The position numbers and the translations under genes were made by a program. Below the pieces are notes generated by a model. That model saw only the letters and a program-made list of their open reading frames with translations. It did no database searches and had not been told where the DNA came from. A stretch of DNA of 64,000 nucleotides. Source: UBA2638 sp046293135. Lineage in GTDB: Bacteria > Pseudomonadota > Alphaproteobacteria > Micavibrionales > Micavibrionaceae. Each line of letters begins with the position of its first letter. Positions within the stretch are counted from its first letter, which is position 1. Below are positions 56,485 through 64,000 of this stretch, piece after piece. Location of the stretch: NCBI GenBank assembly GCA_046293135.1, contig JBKBPR010000005.1, positions 1 to 64,000 on the forward strand, given 5' to 3'.

Positions 56485-57275
56485 TGAATATGATGATGCG
56501 GCGTTCTTACACAAACATGGTTAATACATGGGCTGTAGGGCTACTAATGGTATTATTGCTCGCCGCCGCCTTCACCGCCAAAGCGCGCGGACAAAATACC
56601 CTGACTGTCGATCTCGCCAATTCCAGCGTTGACATCACAACCGGATTTGACGGCGCCAACCTCATATTATATGGCGTGAAGGCGCAAGCGGGCGATCTGG
56701 CAATTGTCCTGCGCGGCCCCGATAGAACCATGACGGTACGCAAGAAAAACCGTATCTTGGGACTATGGATCAACACCGACGGGATCAGCTTTGCCGACGT
56801 GCCCTCCTTTTACGATTTCGCCTTGAGCAAAACAAGCGGCTGGAGCGCCGAGCAGCGCCAAATCATGCTTGATAACGGCATCGGCATTGATGCGATAGAT
56901 TTTGAGCCCGCATCACGCGAAACCCCCAATATAGAGCGCTTGCGCAATTTCCAAGAAGCCTTGGTGCGTAACAAGCAAACCCAAGGCCTGTTCCCACTCC
57001 AGCCGAAACCGATTGTATTTCTGAATGATAATTTTTTCCGTACAACAATGTATATTCCCTCAAATGTGAGTGCGGGAACTTATACGATTGAAACCTTTCT
57101 TTTTGACAATAAAAAAATTATTGATATAAATCGTACGGAGCTGCGCGTTGACCGCGTTGGTTTGAACGCGCAAACATACACATTCGCTCTGGATTATTCG
57201 TTCTCCTATGGCTTGATGTGCGTGTTTTTTGCAGTTTTTGCAGGCTGGTTTATCAACGCCATCCGCAACCAATAA
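56481..57275 (+). CDS. TIGR02186 family membrane-anchored protein
   Basis: 264 residues. The start may be GTG 56481 or ATG 56484. An N-terminal helix (MVNTWAVGLLMVLLLAAAFTAKA) and a C-terminal helix (FSYGLMCVFFAVFAGWFINAIRN) flank a beta-rich periplasmic domain with SSVDITTGFDGANLILYGV and DLAIVLRGPDRTMTVRKKNRILGLWIN, both family marks. Encoded directly after the TauE permease; a role in its assembly or anion handling is inferred. Confidence 0.9.
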   Translation: MMNMMMRRSYTNMVNTWAVGLLMVLLLAAAFTAKARGQNTLTVDLANSSVDITTGFDGANLILYGVKAQAGDLAIVLRGPDRTMTVRKKNRILGLWINTDGISFADVPSFYDFALSKTSGWSAEQRQIMLDNGIGIDAIDFEPASRETPNIERLRNFQEALVRNKQTQGLFPLQPKPIVFLNDNFFRTTMYIPSNVSAGTYTIETFLFDNKKIIDINRTELRVDRVGLNAQTYTFALDYSFSYGLMCVFFAVFAGWFINAIRNQ

Positions 57276-57310
57276 TAATTTATAGAGATAAAAAACGAAC
57301 AGGATATAAA

Positions 57311-57814
57311 ATGCTTGATGATCCAACCAACGAAGAGAGCCGCAACCTCAAGAAAAAAGAGGGTGTGTTTTTACTCGTCGCTGATAAATCCGATGAATTT
57401 ATGAAAGCCCTGCGCTATGCCGCGCGTTTGGCTGAATATAGCCGTTCCCATATCGGGCTGGCCTATATCATCGAAGCGCAAGATTTTTTGCATTGGGGCA
57501 ATCTAGAAGAACGAATGCGCGCCGAACTACGCGAGGAGGCAGAGCATTATCTGTTTGAGGTCGCAACAAAAGTCAACGGCATTACGGGCGAGCGCCCTGC
57601 ATTTTACATTGAGCACGGCAACAAGGCCGAGGCGCTCATCAATATCATCAATTCCGACCACACGGTAAAGATGCTCATCCTTGGCGGCGACTCTCAAGGC
57701 TCGCCGGGCCCCTTGGTGTCGTATTTTTCCAGCAAAGGTCTGGGGCAACTCCGCGTTCCGCTGACCGTTGTGCCGGGGCATCTGGAGCTTTCCGACATTG
57801 ATAATATTTTTTAG
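57311..57814 (+). CDS. Universal stress protein domain protein
   Basis: 167 residues from ATG 57311 (the longer frame would cover TIGR02186 coding). UspA fold: GVFLLVADKSDEFMKALRYAARLAEYSRSHIGLAYII, then the ATP-binding loop near LILGGDSQGSPGPLVSYFSSKGLGQLRVPLTVVP. The G-2X-G-9X-G(S/T) signature is altered, so ATP binding is uncertain. Third of the TauE–TIGR02186–Usp series. Confidence 0.88.
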   Translation: MLDDPTNEESRNLKKKEGVFLLVADKSDEFMKALRYAARLAEYSRSHIGLAYIIEAQDFLHWGNLEERMRAELREEAEHYLFEVATKVNGITGERPAFYIEHGNKAEALINIINSDHTVKMLILGGDSQGSPGPLVSYFSSKGLGQLRVPLTVVPGHLELSDIDNIF

Positions 57815-57835
57815 GACTTGGCTTATTTTATAAAC

Positions 57836-59269
57836 CTAAGCCGCGCGGGACGTGGGCAGGCTCGCCGTTTCCAGCCATGCCGCAAGATCCTGTCGCGCCC
57901 GAATAGCATAGGCCTTCTTGCGATCCTTGCCTTTGAGCTTCTTACGCTTGCCGTTCGGTTGCGGCGCAAAAAGCATATCCTCACTCGGCGGCGGCATCAG
58001 CCCAAAATTGATGTTCATCGGCTGGAATGTATCGCTATTCGCGCCGCCCGTAATATGATGCAGCAACGCGCCATGCGCAGTTGTTGTCGGCGGCAATGCG
58101 GTTTCAGCGCCCAATATCTCAGCCGCCGCAAATCGCGCCGCCAGCAAGCCTATCGCCGCGCTTTCGACATAACCTTCACAGCCCGTAATCTGTCCAGCAA
58201 AGCGGATTGATGGCCGCATTTTCAGCCGCAATGTCTCATCCAGCAATTTCGGTGAATTGATAAATGTATTGCGGTGCAGCCCGCCCAGCCTTGCAAACTC
58301 TGCATTCTCCAGCCCTGGTATCATCCGAAACACGCGGGTTTGCTCTCCCCATTTCATCTTGGTTTGAAACCCGACAATATTATAAAGCGTCCCCAGCGCG
58401 TTATCCTGACGCAGCTGTACAACCGCATAGGGCTGCTCTTTGGTATGCGGATTAAACAAGCCGACAGGCTTCATCGGGCCAAAACGCAAGGTTTCACGCC
58501 CGCGTGAGGCCATGATCTCGACAGGCATGCAGCCCTCAAAATACGGCGTATCCAGTTCCTGTTCGGCCAGTGTTTTTGAGCCTGAAGGCAATTCCCACTC
58601 TTTAAACAGCCCGTATTCCGCACCAAGCAAAGCATCAATAAAGCTCTCATATTGCGCCTTATCAAGCGGACAATTGATGTAATCCTTACCCGTTCCGGCG
58701 GGGCCTTCCTTATCATAGCGCGACTGAAACCACGCAACATTCATATCAATGCTTTCACGGTGAACAATCGGGGCGATTGCATCAAAGAAGGATAGCTCCC
58801 CTTCCCCCGTCAGATCCTTGATCGCATCGGCCAGCGCCGAAGAGGTCAGAGGCCCTGTGGCGATAATCACATGCTCCCATTCGGCGGGGGGCAGACCCGC
58901 AATCTCCCCGCGCTCGATGGTGATATTCGGATGCTCGCTCAAAGCCTGTGTGACATTGGCCGAGAAAATATCACGGTCAACCGCCAACGCCCCGCCAGCG
59001 GGAACAGCGGCCTTGTCACCTTCGCGCATAATGATTGAATCCATTTTGCGCATTTCCTCATGCAGCAATCCCACCGCGTTATAATCGGCATCATCCGAGC
59101 GAAACGAATTGGAACAAACCAGCTCGGCGCAATAATCCGTGGAATGCGCGGGCGTGCCCTGCTGCGGGCGCATTTCATGCAGCACAACCTTGATACCGAG
59201 ATTGGCCGCTTGCCATGCCGCTTCGCTTCCCGCCAGTCCCGCGCCGATAATGTGGAGAATTTTGCTCAT
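57836..59269 (-). CDS. trmFO: Methylenetetrahydrofolate-tRNA uracil-5-methyltransferase TrmFO
   Basis: 477 residues from ATG 59269 ([19 protein letters not shown]). Makes T54 in tRNA using folate and FAD. The FAD loop is [38 protein letters not shown] and [29 protein letters not shown] are characteristic. A basic tail ([20 protein letters not shown]) ends the protein. Head-to-head with the carbonic-anhydrase-fold gene, about 80 bases apart. Confidence 0.95.
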   Translation of the reverse strand: MSKILHIIGAGLAGSEAAWQAANLGIKVVLHEMRPQQGTPAHSTDYCAELVCSNSFRSDDADYNAVGLLHEEMRKMDSIIMREGDKAAVPAGGALAVDRDIFSANVTQALSEHPNITIERGEIAGLPPAEWEHVIIATGPLTSSALADAIKDLTGEGELSFFDAIAPIVHRESIDMNVAWFQSRYDKEGPAGTGKDYINCPLDKAQYESFIDALLGAEYGLFKEWELPSGSKTLAEQELDTPYFEGCMPVEIMASRGRETLRFGPMKPVGLFNPHTKEQPYAVVQLRQDNALGTLYNIVGFQTKMKWGEQTRVFRMIPGLENAEFARLGGLHRNTFINSPKLLDETLRLKMRPSIRFAGQITGCEGYVESAAIGLLAARFAAAEILGAETALPPTTTAHGALLHHITGGANSDTFQPMNINFGLMPPPSEDMLFAPQPNGKRKKLKGKDRKKAYAIRARQDLAAWLETASLPTSRAA

Positions 59270-59349
59270 AATCGTTTTGCTCACTTGCTTAAAATTGTCG
59301 TCACAGTACACTCCAAACATACAAAGAATCAAGAAAAGGGATTGCAGGC

Positions 59350-60369
59350 ATGATCGCGTTGAGAAAATTTCTATTGGTTGGCGTTGCATTTGGCGGATTG
59401 ACGATGGCTTTACCCACGCTGGCTCTGGACACCCCGCCGGATATGAACGCGCAATTGGAACAGCAAGAAGCGCAAAAAATTTCTGATGCTGTGCATGCCG
59501 GGGCTTCAGAAATGACACAAGCCGCAACCGAAACCGTCACGAAAGCCGCCGCCGAAATAGCAACGGAAATACCGGCAGACGCAGTAGCAGCGACAGCCGC
59601 CGCGACAGAGGCCACAACAACAATAAGCGCGCCAACAGAGCAGCCCGAACAACAGCTACAAGCCACCATGCCGCGCACGGAATGGAGCTATTTCGGCGCA
59701 ACCGCCCCCGCCTTATGGGGCGCGCTTGATCCGGCTTTCCAGCTTTGCGCCAACGGACAAATGCAATCTCCGATCAATATCGCCGCCTACCAACCCTCAA
59801 CAGAGCTGGAGCGCTTACAGGTCGCCTATGTACCAGCACCACTTTATGTGATCAATACCGGCAAGGGTATTGGCGTGAAATACGAGCAAGGCAGCAAGTT
59901 CATGGCCGAAGGTAAAATCTATGATCTGCAAGCCTTCAAATTTCACAGCCCCAGCGAGCATTTTGTGAACGGCGCGCCGTTCCCGCTGGAAATGCAGCTT
60001 TTGCACACGGATGAACAAGGCGCGGTCGCGGCTCTATCAGTCTTCTTTAAAGTCGGCGAAACGCCAAACCCTGTCATTCAGACAATCTGGGAGAATATCC
60101 CGCGCAGCGCTCCGGCGGAAAATCTTGTCGAAGAGATTACGATTGATGTCAATGACCTACTGCCGACTGACGGCTCATATTACAGCTATCAAGGCTCGCT
60201 CACCATTCCGCCATGCAGCGAGAGCGTGAAATGGTATGTTATGAAGCAACCCGTTGAGATTTCCGCAGCGCAGCTCGAAGCCCTGCAACGCCACTACCCG
60301 TTCAATGCGCGGCCATTGCAACCGCTTAACGGGCGTATCATCAGCGGCGTTCAGCACGGCACGCAGTAA
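59350..60369 (+). CDS. Exported alpha-carbonic-anhydrase-fold protein lacking zinc ligands
   Basis: 339 residues with a signal peptide (to about A25), an A/T/E-rich low-complexity segment (about 30-105) and an alpha-CA domain (about 110-337). Fold marks are present: [48 protein letters not shown] and [11 protein letters not shown]. The zinc triad should be H94, H96 and H119 (human CAII numbers); here K197, H199 and Q216 stand there, so only one ligand remains. It should not hydrate CO2 and may be a binding protein, as in eukaryotic CA-related proteins. Confidence 0.88.
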   Translation: MIALRKFLLVGVAFGGLTMALPTLALDTPPDMNAQLEQQEAQKISDAVHAGASEMTQAATETVTKAAAEIATEIPADAVAATAAATEATTTISAPTEQPEQQLQATMPRTEWSYFGATAPALWGALDPAFQLCANGQMQSPINIAAYQPSTELERLQVAYVPAPLYVINTGKGIGVKYEQGSKFMAEGKIYDLQAFKFHSPSEHFVNGAPFPLEMQLLHTDEQGAVAALSVFFKVGETPNPVIQTIWENIPRSAPAENLVEEITIDVNDLLPTDGSYYSYQGSLTIPPCSESVKWYVMKQPVEISAAQLEALQRHYPFNARPLQPLNGRIISGVQHGTQ

Positions 60370-60380
60370 GAGAGAACCTC

Positions 60381-60701
60381 TTAATACACGTCCAACTCAC
60401 GCGCGGCGCAAAACAGAGCCTCATGCGCGATTGCAAGTTGCAACTCTTCATAACGGCTTAAAGAAGTTTTTTGTTGTTCCCGCTCAGAGATAACCGCAAA
60501 GGCCTTTTGTGAGAGGTCTTCCATCCCCGATCCACAGCGGAACCAATAGCCCGAAATCTCGACCAGCGCAAAATCAGCCATATCAGCTGACAAAGCCCCG
60601 CTTTTTGCCTTATCAAGAAATACAGCAGTAAGATGGGAGCGAATACGCTCAGAAAAAGCATCACGCGCATCAACGATATTCAATATTTCTATTGTCGTCA
60701 T
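60381..60701 (-). CDS. Small protein of unknown function
   Basis: 106 residues, cytosolic and helical, with two cysteines (FRCGSGMED and LFCAARELD). No recognised domain. It lies 14 bases downstream of the 60716 gene on the same strand and may be cotranscribed. The stop is 11 bases from the convergent CA-like gene. Confidence 0.6.
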   Translation of the reverse strand: MTTIEILNIVDARDAFSERIRSHLTAVFLDKAKSGALSADMADFALVEISGYWFRCGSGMEDLSQKAFAVISEREQQKTSLSRYEELQLAIAHEALFCAARELDVY

Positions 60702-60715
60702 AATGTGAAAAAGCC

Positions 60716-60979
60716 CTAAGCCTCTGATAAACGCTCCAGAGCATCCGTATTGTTGCTCAATGTTGCATTCGGATTGTTCTCAAGTTCCTCACGAGCGGCG
60801 CGGGCATTCTTCGCAGCCTCCGCCAGCTCTGCTGCTTCCTTGGAAATGCTAACCTCATCGCTGATATTAAAGCCGGAATTAGAGGCTTCATCGGATTTTT
60901 TGGGCGCAGCCGTGTCTTTGCCGGATTTCGAGCCGTTCAGCCCTTGCGCGCCGCTAATATTGTTAATTGAATCAACCAT
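60716..60979 (-). CDS. Small Ser/Asn/Ala-rich protein
   Basis: 87 residues. An N-terminal unstructured part (MVDSINNISGAQGLNGSKSGKDTAAPKKSDE) and a single amphipathic helix (SISKEAAELAEAAKNARAAREELE). The SDEVSISKEA pattern recalls FlgM and flagellar-adaptor peptides, but no flagellar genes are nearby and I do not name it. It pairs with the 60381 gene. Confidence 0.55.
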   Translation of the reverse strand: MVDSINNISGAQGLNGSKSGKDTAAPKKSDEASNSGFNISDEVSISKEAAELAEAAKNARAAREELENNPNATLSNNTDALERLSEA

Positions 60980-61038
60980 TTATGGTGTCCTTCCCTAAAC
61001 CTGATACCCTATCTCAAAGTATAGCATAAATAACAGCA

Positions 61039-61872
61039 TTATAGAAATTTAACGCTACTGTAAAGTCTAAGCGCCTTAAACGGCGGATCAAGGCGCATCT
61101 TGACGGAAAACGGATCAAACCCCGCGCTTTTGAGCTGACGAAAATATATTTGCGCCAGAGAATGCAATGCCTTCAAATATAAATTTTGCGGCTTCAGATC
61201 ATCAATATAGGGGCTTAGAACCGCCTCAACCACCTGCGGGAATTCAGCGGCAATCTTCCCTTCAAAAAGCGCATATTTGCTTTGGGCATGCTTCGCCATC
61301 AAATCTTCGGGCATATAGCACCGCCGCTGCGCCGCGTGAAACGGCACAGCCCGCACCAAGCCGATCAAAGCGGCATTAAGCGCAACCGCTTGCGGCGCAT
61401 CCATACCCGTTTCGGGATCATCGCCCATCACCTGCATAATCAGCCTAAGCAGCGGGGTCAGTGTAAAGTCGCAGTAATGCGCCAAACCCTCCAGATGCGC
61501 GGGCAATACATCCTCAAGATCAAATTCGCGGGCATGAACCAGCGTTTCAAAATACTCATAGCGCAGGCCGCGCCGCTCAATCGCCTTTGCCAAAGCTTGC
61601 AAAATTTCATGCTCCAGCACCGCCCCGCTCTCGTAAATCTCGGCAATCGCCTCAATCCACCATTTCAAACGAATCTGCCCCAGCATCGTTTCGCTCACCA
61701 CCTCGCGGGTTTTGGCGATTTCGTGATTAAACGCCAGCAGCGCCAGAATATCCTCACGCATATCATGCGGCATCATCATCGTGATAAAATACCGATCAGG
61801 GTCATATTCCCTAACGATATCAGCGCAATAAGAGAGCGTCTGCGGTTGATTTTTTGTCTTCGGGCCGGGCAT
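61039..61872 (-). CDS. Squalene/phytoene-synthase-fold protein, NDUFAF6-like
   Basis: 277 residues. Helical isoprenoid-synthase fold, but the two DxxxD metal motifs of real synthases are not seen; instead AFNHEIAKTREVVSETMLGQIRLKWWIEAI and LIGLVRAVPFHAAQRRCYMPEDLM match the mitochondrial complex I assembly factor NDUFAF6 and its alphaproteobacterial relatives. Likely a complex I or respiratory assembly role. It is near an Mth938-like gene (63791), a frequent companion, though two other genes lie between. Confidence 0.85.
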   Translation of the reverse strand: MPGPKTKNQPQTLSYCADIVREYDPDRYFITMMMPHDMREDILALLAFNHEIAKTREVVSETMLGQIRLKWWIEAIAEIYESGAVLEHEILQALAKAIERRGLRYEYFETLVHAREFDLEDVLPAHLEGLAHYCDFTLTPLLRLIMQVMGDDPETGMDAPQAVALNAALIGLVRAVPFHAAQRRCYMPEDLMAKHAQSKYALFEGKIAAEFPQVVEAVLSPYIDDLKPQNLYLKALHSLAQIYFRQLKSAGFDPFSVKMRLDPPFKALRLYSSVKFL

Positions 61873-61959
61873 GATGCATTAAAATCAAATGATTTCCTCT
61901 TGAATATACAAGATATTTCATTAGGTTATTATGAGTGAAGAATAAAGGAGAATTTACCC

Positions 61960-62580
61960 ATGGCTTTCGATCTGCCCACCCTGCCTTATGCTTATGATGC
62001 GCTTGCGCCGTTTATGTCAGCTGAAACGCTTGAATTTCACCATGACAAGCACCACAAGGCTTATGTCGATAAGGGCAATGAGCTTATTCTCGGCACAGGT
62101 CAGGAAAATGCCTCACTCGAAGCGGCGATGATCTGGGCATTCAAGAACAATGCGGGGCTGTTCAACCAGCTGGGGCAACATTACAACCATATTCATTTCT
62201 GGAACTGGATGAAGCCCCAAGGCGGCGGAAAGTCCATGGACGGCAAGCTCCAAAGCGCAATCGAAAGTGATCTGGGCGGGTTTGATGCATTTCGCGGCAA
62301 TTTCATTCAGGCGGGCATGACCCAATTCGGTTCAGGCTGGTGCTGGCTCGCGCAGGATAATGCTTCGGGCAAGCTCGAAATCGTCAAAACCCCGAACGGC
62401 GAAAATCCGTTGGTAAACGGCAAAACACCGCTTTTGGGCTGTGATGTATGGGAGCATTCCTACTATATCGACTACCGCAATGCGCGCCAGAAATACCTCG
62501 AAGCCTTCGTGGATAGCCTTGTAAACTGGGATTACGTCAGCGAGCTTTTCGAAAAAGGCCCAATCAAAATTGCGGCATAA
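61960..62580 (+). CDS. sodB: Superoxide dismutase (Fe/Mn family)
   Basis: 206 residues, with AAAGGAGAATTTACCC before the ATG. Disproportionates superoxide. The metal ligands are H in EFHHDKHHKAYVDKGN, H in GQHYNHIHFWNW, and D and H in GCDVWEHSYYIDY. The sequence is closer to the iron-using cytosolic type. Its last 17 bases overlap the convergent CHAP-hydrolase gene. Confidence 0.96.
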   Translation: MAFDLPTLPYAYDALAPFMSAETLEFHHDKHHKAYVDKGNELILGTGQENASLEAAMIWAFKNNAGLFNQLGQHYNHIHFWNWMKPQGGGKSMDGKLQSAIESDLGGFDAFRGNFIQAGMTQFGSGWCWLAQDNASGKLEIVKTPNGENPLVNGKTPLLGCDVWEHSYYIDYRNARQKYLEAFVDSLVNWDYVSELFEKGPIKIAA

Positions 62581-63712
62581 CTGTTGGCGTCTGCTGCCGC
62601 TCTTCGGTTGCAACATCTTGTGTCGGGCTGTCTTGTGATTCAACTCCCGCATAAACCCTTTGATCCGGGTTAGAACCGGGCAAGCCTTGCTGATGCTGAA
62701 ACAGCCTATCTTGAAGCCAATTAAGATTATCAAGGTTAGGCTGGAATTCAGGGTCGATACTTGGCGTCGGAATAAAGCCGGACGACATATTAAAGGCATG
62801 ACTCAAGCGGTCATAATTCGGAAGCTCACTAATATCAATAACGGCAATATCAAAATCATATCTAATCTCCATTTCGCCATCATCCGTTTCGAGGACCGGA
62901 TGACTCCTTCCTGTATCAGGGTCTGTGTAAATATAGCGAATATCTGACATTACACTGTCATAAGCATTGCCCTCAATTGTCGTCAACTCTGTCAGCGCAC
63001 CCTCCGTTTGCGCTGTCGCTACCATCATAAAATGCCCGTGCCCATTTCCATAGCGCATCAAAACAATATCACCAGCTTGCGGCATATAATCCTGTAAATC
63101 TCTTATTGCCTGAGGAGCATCGGCTCTAATCCTATTAAATACAGTTTCAACACTCGCAGAGCCTCGCATAAACTCATTGCGCTCCAATCCTGCAAATCCT
63201 TCAATCTGATCAAACACCCAGCTGCCAAAAGACGCGCACCATGGATGCCCTTCATCAAGATGATAACTACCGAGATATACCCTAATATCAGGGCCAGCAT
63301 TATTGCCATACCATTCCCCATTACTCGCTAAAGTGAAATCACTCTCAGTAACACCAATATGAGAAGCGGCCTGCTTTATTAATGCGCGTCTTACAGGATC
63401 AAGGTGATCAAGTGCCGTTTCATCAAAATTATTGTAAAAACCCGCAAGTCTTATACGTTGAAAAGCTGCCGGATCAGCGGCCTGTTGCGCGAGCAAAGAA
63501 AGCTGCTCATGATTTAAATCCCCGTTAAGGAAACCGTTTTCATCAGACAGCCCGTTTACACGCTGCCAATCTATCGCAGCTTGGGTACTTCTTTGTCCCC
63601 AGATACCATCAGCGCCGCTACGCCCCAAATCATAGCCCAAAGCAATCAAATGACTCTGTGCATCGCGAATGGTTTGAGTGTCTTCCAAACCTGAAACATT
63701 TGAATCAGACAA
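62564..63712 (-). CDS. Peptidoglycan-binding and CHAP-type hydrolase protein
   Basis: 382 residues, no signal peptide. A PG_binding_1 domain (about 14-75: RDAQSHLIALGYDLGRSGADGIWGQRSTQAAIDWQ) is followed by a CHAP-like amidase domain (about 105-255), with C159 in HPWCASFGSWV and H225/H227 in GNGHGHFMMV, the latter before EGNAYDS. The last 100 residues are variable and Q/P/T-rich. It probably cuts peptide bonds in peptidoglycan. Lack of a signal suggests export by another path, lysis release, or cell-to-cell delivery. Isolated gene. Confidence 0.85.
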   Translation of the reverse strand: MSDSNVSGLEDTQTIRDAQSHLIALGYDLGRSGADGIWGQRSTQAAIDWQRVNGLSDENGFLNGDLNHEQLSLLAQQAADPAAFQRIRLAGFYNNFDETALDHLDPVRRALIKQAASHIGVTESDFTLASNGEWYGNNAGPDIRVYLGSYHLDEGHPWCASFGSWVFDQIEGFAGLERNEFMRGSASVETVFNRIRADAPQAIRDLQDYMPQAGDIVLMRYGNGHGHFMMVATAQTEGALTELTTIEGNAYDSVMSDIRYIYTDPDTGRSHPVLETDDGEMEIRYDFDIAVIDISELPNYDRLSHAFNMSSGFIPTPSIDPEFQPNLDNLNWLQDRLFQHQQGLPGSNPDQRVYAGVESQDSPTQDVATEERQQTPTVMPQF

Positions 63713-63790
63713 ACTTGTAAACCCCTAATTATACAATTAAGATAATAAGGAAATTATATTAAGATATATTTAACCTAGTAAACTAAACTG

Positions 63791-64000
63791 CTATACAGGC
63801 AAAAGGATAGCGGCGACGCGGCGGCCTTCGGCCATTAGGACATTATACGTGCGGCAGGCCGCACCCGTATCCATCATATCAAAGCTCAAGCCCTTTTGTC
63901 GCAATGCGGTTTTGAGAGGGGGCGGCAGGAATTGCTGGCGCGCGCCGCAGCCAAACAGAATAACATCCAGCCCCTCTTCCGCGCGCATCGCTTCAATCGC
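63791..64000 (-). CDS. Mth938-like (DUF498/NDUFAF3) protein, 3' part
   Basis: The gene runs off the right edge; only the C-terminal 70 or so residues are here. IEAMRAEEGLDVILFGCGARQQFLPPPLKTALRQKGLSFDMMDTGAACRTYNVLMAEGRRVAAILLPV matches the Mth938 fold (strand-loop-helix with PPP and a T-x-A-x-R-T-Y-N motif). Its mitochondrial homologue NDUFAF3 assembles complex I, and this gene commonly lies beside an NDUFAF6-like gene, which is found here 2 kb away. Confidence 0.85.
   Translation of the reverse strand, partial: AIEAMRAEEGLDVILFGCGARQQFLPPPLKTALRQKGLSFDMMDTGAACRTYNVLMAEGRRVAAILLPV

Noticed and set aside
59269..59527. N-terminal extension of TrmFO by 86 residues
   Set aside because: The extra part is the complement of the CA-like gene's signal region and does not resemble TrmFO; the [11 protein letters not shown] start fits the family.
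60716..60979. FlgM anti-sigma factor
   Set aside because: Only a short SDEVSISKEA resemblance, no flagellar context and no sigma-28 contact region.

Overview
This 64 kb window is chromosomal DNA of an alphaproteobacterium, probably free-living or predatory/epibiotic in style rather than a reduced endosymbiont. The assignment rests on gene order and families. The minus-strand run lgt–midA–pgeF–prs–rplY–pth–ychF (26.2–33.0 kb) and the order nfuA–(rutE-like)–tsaB–mucR are typical alphaproteobacterial arrangements. MucR/Ros, phasin, CsaA, the TIGR02186/TauE pair, NDUFAF6-like and Mth938-like proteins, and a GTTC-N7-GTTC LexA box all agree. I suspect a Micavibrionales/Rhodospirillales-like lineage, but nothing in the window proves it. 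There is no tRNA, rRNA, CRISPR array, transposase or prophage.

Layout. 0–0.6 kb is a stack of intergenic repeats, and a shorter copy of the same cassette lies at 25.9–26.2 kb. 0.6–7.1 kb holds two very large exported proteins on the minus strand: a 1403-residue coiled-coil protein, and a Q/A/E-rich protein ending in a TcpQ-like domain. They share a related N-terminal domain bracketed by two cysteines. 7.3–9.0 kb holds prfB, with a textbook +1 programmed frameshift, and a DJ-1-like protein. 9.3–15.3 kb: an OmpA-type lipoprotein, TrkH, a lipoprotein, Hsp33, an ABC-2 permease and RecX. 15.4–22.5 kb: a PAS histidine kinase, a phasin with a palindromic operator in its promoter, CsaA, an EnvZ/OmpR-type pair and IlvE. 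22.6–25.9 kb: a 1081-residue protein I cannot assign.

26.2–34.1 kb carries the translation/envelope operon and hldD. 34.3–45.7 kb: ubiK, ybjN-like, proC, a TerB-like protein, nfuA, a degenerate polysaccharide deacetylase, a nitroreductase, tsaB, mucR, a LexA-boxed Y-family polymerase, a lipoprotein, ferredoxin, cysK and a ferredoxin reductase. 45.8–54.7 kb: mutS, coaBC, a small acidic membrane protein, ubiE, murJ and trpS. 54.7–64 kb: a secreted protein, TauE, TIGR02186, a universal stress protein, trmFO, a carbonic-anhydrase-fold protein lacking zinc ligands, an NDUFAF6-like protein, sodB, a CHAP-domain hydrolase and the start of an Mth938-like gene.

Most of the window is housekeeping. The unusual parts are the giant exported pair, the 1081-residue orphan, several enzyme folds that have lost catalytic residues (alpha-carbonic anhydrase, polysaccharide deacetylase, DJ-1/PfpI), the duplicated repeat cassette, and three clear regulatory sites (prfB frameshift, double LexA box, phasin operator).
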